The notes under the pieces: model-generated
What the model saw: the letters and a program-made list of their open reading frames with translations, nothing else
Databases searched by the model: none
What the model was told of the DNA's origin: nothing
Assembly: GCF_009745985.1 (NCBI RefSeq)
Contig: NZ_WFIX01000190.1
Location: forward strand, 62,001 to 126,000
DNA length: 64,000 nt
Direction: 5' to 3'
Origin: Microbacterium karelineae
GTDB lineage: Bacteria > Actinomycetota > Actinomycetes > Actinomycetales > Microbacteriaceae
Program-made: the position numbers and the translations under genes
In this document: positions 25,896 to 32,671 of the stretch, piece by piece
How positions within the stretch are numbered: position 1 is the stretch's first letter
Layout: each line of letters opens with the position of its first letter

Positions 25896-27976
25896 GCACC
25901 ACGACACAGGACGAGGCCCTCACCGACCAGGAGCGGATCGAGGCCGAGCTCGCCGAGAAGGCGCGCCAGGAGGGCGGCGGCTGGGAGGGTCCCGCGGGCG
26001 GTCGGCCCGAGAACTTCTGGCCGAGCTTCGTCCGCTTCCTGCGCCTGCTCGCCCCCTACAAGTGGGCGTTCATCTTCGCGTCCGTCCTCGGGGCGATCGG
26101 CGTCGTGCTCGCCGTCGCCGGCCCCAAGGTGCTCGGCGAGGCCACGAACGTCGTGTTCGAGGGCGTCATGTCGGCGACGATGGGCGCGAACTTCGCCGGC
26201 ATGAGCCAGGACGAGGTCGTCGCCGCACTCGAGGCGGCCGGCGAACAGGAGTTCGCCAACATGGTGGCGGCGATGAACAACTTCGCCCCCGGCGAGGGGG
26301 TCGATTTCGACCGGCTGCGCGTCGTCGTGGTCTGGGCGATGTCGATCTACATCGCATCCGCCCTCCTGCAGTGGGTGCAGGGCTACATCATCAACGTGAT
26401 CATGGTGCGCACGATGTGGCGCCTGCGCGAGCAGATCGAGGCGAAGGTCAACCGCCTCCCGCTCAGCTACTTCGACAAGGTGCAGCGCGGCGAGCTCATC
26501 AGCCGCGTGACGAACGACGTCGACAACATGACCCAGACGCTGCAGCAGTCGCTGTCGGGCGCGCTCACATCGCTCCTGATGGTCGTCGGCGTCATCGGCA
26601 TGATGTTCTCGATCTCGTGGCAGCTCGCGCTCGTCGCCCTCGTCGCCCTGCCGCTCATCGGCATCATCATGGGCGTCATCGGCCCCAAGTCGCAGAAGGC
26701 CTTCCAGACGCAGTGGAAGAAGGTCGGCCGCCTCAACTCGCGCGTCGAGGAGTCGTTCTCCGGCCACGCGCTCGTCAAGGTCTACGGCCGGGAGAAGGCC
26801 GTCAGCGAGGCGTTCCGCGACGAGAACGAAGAGCTCTACCGCGCCGCCTTCAAGGCGCAGTTCCTCTCCGGCGTCATGATGCCGTCGATGCAGTTCGTCG
26901 GATACCTGACCTACGCGGGCATCGCCGTCCTGGGCGGCATCATGGTCGCGGGCGGCCAGATCCGCATCGGGGACGTGCAGGCGTTCGTGCAGTACTCGCA
27001 GCAGTTCACGCAGCCCCTCACCGAGCTCGGCGGCATGGTGCCCGTCGTCCAGTCGGGCACCGCGTCCGCCGAGCGGGTCTTCGCCCTCCTCGATGAAGAC
27101 GAGGAGGACGCCGACGCCGACGACGCCCCCACGACGCCGGAAGACGGCGCGGGCGTCATCGAGTTCGAGAACGTGCGGTTCGCCTACACCGACGACCAGC
27201 CGCTCATCGACGACCTGTCGTTCCGGGTCGAACCGGGCCACACCGTGGCGATCGTCGGCCCGACGGGAGCCGGCAAGACCACCCTCGTGAACCTGCTCAT
27301 GCGGTTCTACGAGCTCGACGGCGGAGCGATCCGACTCGATGGCCAGGACGTCGGCGAGATGACGCGCGCCGACCTGCGCTCGCGTACGGGGATGGTGCTG
27401 CAGGATCCGTGGCTGTTCGCGGGATCCATCCGCGACAACATCCGCTACGGCAACGAGGGCGCGACCGACGAGGAGGTGCAGGCGGCGGCCGAGGCGACAT
27501 ACGTCGACCGCTTCGTGCACTCGCTCCCCGAGGGCTATGACACGGTCCTCGAGGAGGACGCCGCGAACGTCTCGGCGGGCGAGCGCCAGCTCATCACGAT
27601 CGCGCGCGCGTTCGTGCGTCGGCCGCAGGTGCTCATCCTCGACGAGGCGACGAGCTCGGTCGACACCCGCACCGAGCTGCTGCTGCAGCACGCGATGGCG
27701 GCGCTGCGCGAGGGGCGCACATCGTTCGTCATCGCGCACCGCCTGTCGACGATCCGCGACGCCGACCTCATCCTCGTGATGGAGCACGGGTCGATCGTCG
27801 AGCAGGGCGACCACGAGCAGCTCATCTCGCGGCGCGGCGCCTACTGGCGGCTGTACCAGAGCCAGTTCGAGCACGCGGCCGTCGACCTCGACGAGGTCGA
27901 GGCGATCGAGGAGTCGCTCGGCACCGCAGAGGTGCCCGTCGTAGGCGGGCCGCCCGAGCCGGCCGACGAGTCCTGA
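25892..27976 (+). CDS. ABC exporter half-transporter, catalytic partner
   Basis: The protein has 694 residues. About 45 cytoplasmic residues precede the first span, and an insert of about 75 residues (around residues 85-145) lies between spans 1 and 2. The ATPase domain has GPTGAGKTT, VSAGERQLIT and LILDEATSSVD with an intact catalytic glutamate. Paired with the preceding gene it forms one asymmetric exporter. The C-terminal acidic tail after about residue 660 is an extension. Confidence 0.9.
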   Translation: MSTTTQDEALTDQERIEAELAEKARQEGGGWEGPAGGRPENFWPSFVRFLRLLAPYKWAFIFASVLGAIGVVLAVAGPKVLGEATNVVFEGVMSATMGANFAGMSQDEVVAALEAAGEQEFANMVAAMNNFAPGEGVDFDRLRVVVVWAMSIYIASALLQWVQGYIINVIMVRTMWRLREQIEAKVNRLPLSYFDKVQRGELISRVTNDVDNMTQTLQQSLSGALTSLLMVVGVIGMMFSISWQLALVALVALPLIGIIMGVIGPKSQKAFQTQWKKVGRLNSRVEESFSGHALVKVYGREKAVSEAFRDENEELYRAAFKAQFLSGVMMPSMQFVGYLTYAGIAVLGGIMVAGGQIRIGDVQAFVQYSQQFTQPLTELGGMVPVVQSGTASAERVFALLDEDEEDADADDAPTTPEDGAGVIEFENVRFAYTDDQPLIDDLSFRVEPGHTVAIVGPTGAGKTTLVNLLMRFYELDGGAIRLDGQDVGEMTRADLRSRTGMVLQDPWLFAGSIRDNIRYGNEGATDEEVQAAAEATYVDRFVHSLPEGYDTVLEEDAANVSAGERQLITIARAFVRRPQVLILDEATSSVDTRTELLLQHAMAALREGRTSFVIAHRLSTIRDADLILVMEHGSIVEQGDHEQLISRRGAYWRLYQSQFEHAAVDLDEVEAIEESLGTAEVPVVGGPPEPADES

Positions 27977-27979
27977 GTC

Positions 27980-28006
27980 GGGGGCGCCGGCTCGGCCGGC
28001 GCCCCC
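27980..28006. terminator. bidirectional stem-loop terminator
   Basis: A perfect 12-base stem (27980-27991 with 27995-28006) with a 3-base loop lies immediately after the exporter stop and before the stop of the convergent LLM gene at 28008. Confidence 0.8.
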
Positions 28007-28007
28007 C

Positions 28008-28844
28008 CTACTCCCGGGTGATGCCGACGGCGTCGGCGACGCGTTCGAGGTCGCCGAGCACATCCTCGCCGATCGGCTGCACGCTCACATGATCGGCGCC
28101 CGCCGCGAGGTGCGCCCCGACGCCGGCCGCGGCCGCGGCCGCGTCGGGGTTCGCGGCGACGAGGTCGATGAGCTCGTCCGATCCGCCCGCGTCGAACTCC
28201 GACTCGTCGACGCCGAACCGCGTGAGCGCCGAGACGTAGTTCTCGAGCCGGAAGTAGCGCTCGAGATACCTCCGGGCGACCCCGCGGGCATCCGCGGCGG
28301 TGGGCGCGAGCGACACCTTCAGCTCGGGCGCGAGCAGAGCGTCGCCCAGGACGCCGCGCGCGTGCGCCGTGTGGGCGGGCGTCGTGAGGTACGGGTGCGC
28401 GCCGATCGAGCGGTCGGCGGCGAGCGCGAGGGTTCTGTCTCCCAGCGCTGCGAGCAGCCGCGCGTCGGCGGGAACGCCCTCCGCGTCGAGCACGTCGAGG
28501 TATTCGCGCAGCGCCGTCAGGGGCTTCGCGCGGTGCGGAGTCGCCTCGCGGTGCCCCGATCCGATGCCGACGACGAGGCGGCCGGGGTGCTCCTCGGAGA
28601 TCCGCAGATACGACGCGGCGACCTCGACGGGATCCGCGTTCCAGACGTTCACGATGCCCGTCGCGACGAGCACGTGCTCGGTCTCGTTGAGCACCGCCTC
28701 GACGCTCTCGAGCTCCGCCGCGGGTGACCCGCCGATCCAGAGGGTGCGATAGCCCAGGCGCTCGGCGACCGCCGCGGTCCCCGGCGTCCACCGGTTCTCC
28801 GCGAGCCATACTCCGTACGTTCCGAACTGCTTCCTGCTGACCAT
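28008..28844 (-). CDS. F420-dependent LLM-class oxidoreductase (TIGR03620-like)
   Basis: The protein has 278 residues. FGTYGVWLAENRWTP at the start, LGYRTLWIGGSPAAEL and LVVGIGSGHRE (cofactor phosphate region) match the TIGR03620 group of luciferase-like F420 enzymes. The substrate is unknown. ATG 28844 is the only start that keeps the first beta strand. About 180 bases upstream (28845-29024) hold no recognisable element. Confidence 0.8.
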   Translation of the reverse strand: MVSRKQFGTYGVWLAENRWTPGTAAVAERLGYRTLWIGGSPAAELESVEAVLNETEHVLVATGIVNVWNADPVEVAASYLRISEEHPGRLVVGIGSGHREATPHRAKPLTALREYLDVLDAEGVPADARLLAALGDRTLALAADRSIGAHPYLTTPAHTAHARGVLGDALLAPELKVSLAPTAADARGVARRYLERYFRLENYVSALTRFGVDESEFDAGGSDELIDLVAANPDAAAAAAGVGAHLAAGADHVSVQPIGEDVLGDLERVADAVGITRE

Positions 28845-29024
28845 CGAGGTGCCTTCCCGGCCGAGATGCGGTCATCCTTGGCGCCCCACCCTACGCACGG
28901 CAGGTGACGGGCGGGTGTCGCGTGACGAACATCGCGCGCCGAAGCGCGGCCGGCTCGACGGCGGACGGCGACATCGGATCCGCCCATCACGCGGCCGATT
29001 CGAGGGGCCCTCCGGCGGCTCGGT

Positions 29025-30113
29025 TCACGCGAAGAGCGGCGCGGCCGGCTCGTGCGCGAAGGCGCGCCCGATGATGTCGGCCGGGAGCTCCCCGAGCGTC
29101 GCCGGCGACCAGCGCGGGGACGCATCGCGGTCGATCATCTGCGCGCGGATCCCCTCGAGCATGTCGGGCTGTGTGTGCACGAACCAGTCGACGAGGCGGA
29201 ACTCCTGCTCGAGCGCGGCGCGCAGGTTCGGCAGGGCGCGGGACGAGCGGATCGCGGCGAGCGTGACCGCGAGCGCCACGGGAGGGCGCTCGTCGAGCGC
29301 CGCGAGCGCGGCGGCGGGCGAACGCGGCGCGTCGCGCCAGCGCGGATCCCCCGCCAGCTCGCGCAGGCGCCCGCGCACCTCGGCGACGGAATCGCGCGCG
29401 AAGGCGTCGTCGATCCACGCACGGGCGGCGACGAAGTCGCTCTCGTCCGGGGTCTCGTCGAAGAGCATGACGAGCTCCGTGGGGGTCGAGGGATCCGCAC
29501 GGGTCTCGAGCGCGTCGCGCACGGCCTCGAGATCCGCCCGCCGGACGAACTGATCCGCGAAGCCCGCGTAGATCGCGTCGGCCGCGTTCATCGTGTCGCT
29601 CGTGAGCGCGAGGTATTCACCGACCCGCCCCGGGGCGTGCGCGAGCAGCCAGGATCCGCCGGCGTCGGGCGTGAATCCGATGCGCGTCTCGGGCATCGCG
29701 AGAACCGAGGTCTCCGTGACGATGCGCACGGCCGCCTGCCCCGCCAGCCCGATGCCGCCGCCCATCGTGACACCGTCGGCGAACGCGACGATCGGCTTCG
29801 GGTACTCCGCGAGCGCCGCATCGAGCCGGTACTCGACCCGGAAGAACTCCTCGGCGAGGTCGGTGTCGCCCGCCATGATCGCCCCGTGGAGGCGCCGCAC
29901 ATCACCACCCGCGCAGAAGCCGCGATCGCTCGTGGCGTCGATCAGCACGGTGTCGATGTCGGCGTCGTCTCGCCAGGCATCCAACGCGGATCCGATGGCC
30001 CGCAGCATCGAGGTGTCGACCGCACCCAGGGACCGCGGGCGGTCGATCGTGATGCGACCGAGGGCGCTGTGCGTGCGGATGAGGATGCGCTCGTCGACGT
30101 CATTCGGGGTCAC
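29025..30113 (-). CDS. enoyl-CoA hydratase/3-hydroxyisobutyryl-CoA hydrolase-family protein
   Basis: The protein has 362 residues, matching HIBYL-CoA hydrolases rather than the 260-residue hydratases. GFCAGGDVRRLH forms the first oxyanion segment, and MPETRIGFTPDAGGSW carries the catalytic Glu/Asp region. It would hydrolyse 3-hydroxyisobutyryl-CoA in valine breakdown, or a similar acyl-CoA. GTG 30113 is preceded by TAACGT six bases upstream, again leaderless. No other valine-degradation gene is adjacent. Confidence 0.85.
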   Translation of the reverse strand: MTPNDVDERILIRTHSALGRITIDRPRSLGAVDTSMLRAIGSALDAWRDDADIDTVLIDATSDRGFCAGGDVRRLHGAIMAGDTDLAEEFFRVEYRLDAALAEYPKPIVAFADGVTMGGGIGLAGQAAVRIVTETSVLAMPETRIGFTPDAGGSWLLAHAPGRVGEYLALTSDTMNAADAIYAGFADQFVRRADLEAVRDALETRADPSTPTELVMLFDETPDESDFVAARAWIDDAFARDSVAEVRGRLRELAGDPRWRDAPRSPAAALAALDERPPVALAVTLAAIRSSRALPNLRAALEQEFRLVDWFVHTQPDMLEGIRAQMIDRDASPRWSPATLGELPADIIGRAFAHEPAAPLFA

Positions 30114-30200
30114 GCCGCCACGTTACCGGGCGCGGGTCCCACACCCATCCGCCGCATCGGCGAAGATATAGGCGTACGCATGTTTCTGAAGGAGGTGCGC

Positions 30201-31682
30201 GTGAGCGACGGCAAGGTGATCGAATTCGCCGATGTGACGATGGTGTTCGGCGACGCTCCCGCTGTCGACGGGCTGACCGCCCGCGTCGACCCGGGCCGCG
30301 TCACGGCGTTCCTCGGGCCGAACGGCGCCGGGAAGACGACGACGCTGCGGATCCTGCTGGGCGACCTGCGCGCGACGCGCGGACGCGCGACGATCGGCGG
30401 CACCGAGTACCAGCGCATCGTGCGCCCAGCGGCGTCGATCGGCGCCGTGATGTCGATCGCGCCCCTCGAGCGCTCACGTCGCAAGACCGTCGCGAAGCAC
30501 CTCGCGAAGGCGGCGCGCCGCGTCGGCGTCGGCTCTGGCCGCGTGCGCGAGGTCCTCACGATCGTCGGCCTCGGCGAGATGCACGACATGCGCATCGGCA
30601 GCCTCTCGCTCGGGATGAAGCACCGCCTCGCCGTGGCCGAGGCGCTGCTCGGCGACCCGAACGTCCTCGTCTTCGACGAGCCCGCGAACGGCCTCGACCC
30701 CGAGGGGATCCGCTGGATCCGCCTCCTCATGCGCCGGTTCGCCGATGAGGGACGCACGGTCCTGATGTCGTCTCACCTGCTCAGCGAGGTCGAGCAGGTC
30801 GCCGACTCCCTCGTCGTGCTCAGCGAGGGACGCCTGCTCTTCGAGGGGCCGATCGAGCTGCTCAGCGAGACCGAGGGCGGGCTCGTGACCGTCGACGCCG
30901 ACGATCGCGCCGCGCTCACGGCGGCGCTCGATGAGGCCGGGCTCGAGTACCGCGTGCTGCGCTCGGGCGTGGCGATCGATGACACGACGACGACCGAGAT
31001 CGGATCGCTCGCGGCGGGCGCCGGTGTCGCCCTGACGACGCTCACGCACCGTGGCCCGTCGCTCGAGGACATCTACCTGCAGATCATCGACGGTTCGTGG
31101 TCGGCGCCCGCGCGCACCGCCGCGCTCGACCCGGGCGCGGCCGCGGAGCTCTTCGGCGAGGAGTCGGGCGCGGCCGCGGCGGATCCCGCCGAGGGCGGCG
31201 ACGTCGCCGCGGATGGCGACGCCCCGTCGGCGGAAGCCGATGATGCGGCCGACGACGACGGATCCCCGCAGTCGGACCTCGTCGACGACGTAGATGCGGT
31301 CGACGACGATGACGAGACCGCCCGCGGCGCCGCGACAGGCGTCGCCGCCGGCGCGGTCGCGCTGCCCGGCGCGGCGGGACTCGCGGGCCTCGTCCACGGC
31401 CTCCGTTCGGACGACGAGTCGGAAGACGACGAGTCGCCTGCCGAGGCCGCCGCTGACGGCGCGGAGTCGCCCATCGACGCCAGCGACGTCCCGCCCGCGG
31501 ACGGTGCGGAGGACGGCGAGACCACAGACGACGCTGCGCAGGAGGAGCGCGTCGCCGACGAGGACGAGTGGGAGGCGCAGCTGCGGGCGATGTTCGACGA
31601 CGGAGCTGCGGCTTCTGAGGCCGTGGCGACCACGGCCTTTCCGGCCGCGAGCTTCTCGGCGCTGGACGACGACGCAGACTGA
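30201..31682 (+). CDS. ABC transporter ATPase with long acidic C-terminal tail
   Basis: The protein has 493 residues. The ATPase domain (about 1-230) has GPNGAGKTT near residue 39, LSLGMKHRLAVAEALL and LVFDEPANGLDPEG. About 195 extra residues follow, rich in Asp, Glu and Ala, with one short hydrophobic patch (GVAAGAVALPGAAGLAGLV). GTG 30201 is chosen because AAGGAGG lies six bases upstream. No permease gene is adjacent, which is odd for this type. The tail has no recognisable domain. Confidence 0.82.
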   Translation: MSDGKVIEFADVTMVFGDAPAVDGLTARVDPGRVTAFLGPNGAGKTTTLRILLGDLRATRGRATIGGTEYQRIVRPAASIGAVMSIAPLERSRRKTVAKHLAKAARRVGVGSGRVREVLTIVGLGEMHDMRIGSLSLGMKHRLAVAEALLGDPNVLVFDEPANGLDPEGIRWIRLLMRRFADEGRTVLMSSHLLSEVEQVADSLVVLSEGRLLFEGPIELLSETEGGLVTVDADDRAALTAALDEAGLEYRVLRSGVAIDDTTTTEIGSLAAGAGVALTTLTHRGPSLEDIYLQIIDGSWSAPARTAALDPGAAAELFGEESGAAAADPAEGGDVAADGDAPSAEADDAADDDGSPQSDLVDDVDAVDDDDETARGAATGVAAGAVALPGAAGLAGLVHGLRSDDESEDDESPAEAAADGAESPIDASDVPPADGAEDGETTDDAAQEERVADEDEWEAQLRAMFDDGAAASEAVATTAFPAASFSALDDDAD

Positions 31683-31692
31683 CCCGACCGAG

Positions 31693-31725
31693 TTGTCCAC
31701 AGGCCGCGCGAACCTGTTCTCCACA
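31693..31725. promoter_or_regulatory. pair of DnaA-box-like sequences
   Basis: TTGTCCACA at 31693-31701 matches the high-GC actinobacterial DnaA box, and TTCTCCACA at 31717-31725 differs at one position. Both face the same way, each followed by GG. They lie in the gap between the ABC ATPase and the small membrane protein. No replication genes are near, so this is not an origin; regulation or DnaA titration is possible. Confidence 0.35.
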
Positions 31726-31799
31726 GGTCCGCGAATCAGCTGAATCCGCGACGCGCTCGTGACATCCTCGTGGCATCGGACGAGAATGGAGCGATGACG

Positions 31800-32126
31800 A
31801 TGGCGGAATCGCAGGTCTGGGTGATGATGGGCATCTTCGCCACCGTCATGTTCAGCGTGATCGGCGTGCTGCACGTCATGACAGCGCGGCTGATCCGCGC
31901 CGAGATCGGCGGCGTGCAGGGCGAACTGGGCGGCCAGCTCGACGGCCTGCGTGCCGAGATGCGTGGCGGCTTCGAGGCCGTGCACCACAAGATCGACGCG
32001 GTCGAATCGCGGCTCGACGCGAAGATCGACAGCATCGAGGCCCGCCTCACGACCCGCATCGACGCGCTCGATAAGGACATGTCGGCGGCCACCCGCCGGC
32101 TCATGGGCGGATCCGACCCCCAGTAG
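31800..32126 (+). CDS. small membrane-anchored coiled-coil protein
   Basis: The protein has 108 residues. One N-terminal membrane span (WVMMGIFATVMFSVIGVLHV) is followed by a heptad-like helix with repeated short units (GELGGQLDGLRAEMRGGFEA, then VESRLDAKIDSIEARLTTRI). It resembles small actinobacterial tail-anchored coiled-coil proteins of unknown function. ATG 31800 has GGAG eight bases upstream; ATG 31794 and GTG 31770 are less well spaced. Confidence 0.7.
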   Translation: MAESQVWVMMGIFATVMFSVIGVLHVMTARLIRAEIGGVQGELGGQLDGLRAEMRGGFEAVHHKIDAVESRLDAKIDSIEARLTTRIDALDKDMSAATRRLMGGSDPQ

Positions 32127-32130
32127 GCGG

Positions 32131-32142
32131 GCCCGCGCGGGC
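32131..32142. terminator. short GC palindrome between convergent genes
   Basis: GCCCGCGCGGGC is a perfect 12-base palindrome lying between the stops at 32126 (plus) and 32144 (minus). It may form a small hairpin that ends both transcripts. Confidence 0.4.
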
Positions 32143-32143
32143 G

Positions 32144-32527
32144 TCAGTCGAGCTGCGCCACGTCACCGACGTCGTCGCCATCGCGTTGCAGCGCCTTCAC
32201 GAGGCCGACACCATGCCGCGTCGTGAGCACGATCCGTTCGAACTCGCCGTGGCCCTCGAGGTCGATGACGACGCCGGGACGCCCCTCGCGGACGGCGGCG
32301 AAGTCGTCGCCGAACACCGAGCGCCATGTGCCGTAGGCGAGGCGCCCGGGCACATGCGTGCCGGGCGCGCGCACGCCCCTCAGCCACGTGAACGGCTCGT
32401 CCGTGAGCTGGACCTTCGCGATGAGCGACCGGTCGACGCGCACGACGTCCTTGCGGCGGGAGAGAGCTCGCTCGAGGGGAGCGAGCTGCACCTCGAGGGT
32501 GTCGGTGTCCACGAGCAGCCTGGCCAT
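32144..32527 (-). CDS. conserved small protein of unknown function
   Basis: The protein has 127 residues and no signal or membrane span. Alternating strands such as VVRVDRSLIAKVQL, GRPGVVIDL and FERIVLTTRHGVGL ending in a helix suggest a compact beta-barrel with a terminal helix, perhaps like bacterial PH domains (inference from pattern only). It is divergent from fbiC with a 144-base gap. Function not assigned. Confidence 0.6.
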   Translation of the reverse strand: MARLLVDTDTLEVQLAPLERALSRRKDVVRVDRSLIAKVQLTDEPFTWLRGVRAPGTHVPGRLAYGTWRSVFGDDFAAVREGRPGVVIDLEGHGEFERIVLTTRHGVGLVKALQRDGDDVGDVAQLD

Positions 32528-32671
32528 GGCTCCCATCCTGTCACTGCACGGCGGCTCGGGCCGTGCGAACGGCGCACATCCCGCCGATCGGCGCACGGAT
32601 CCGCGCCCGTTCGAGAAAACCTGCACCGCTCGCGAGCCCCCCCCGCCCTCTCCAGTGGAAGACTTGACGCG

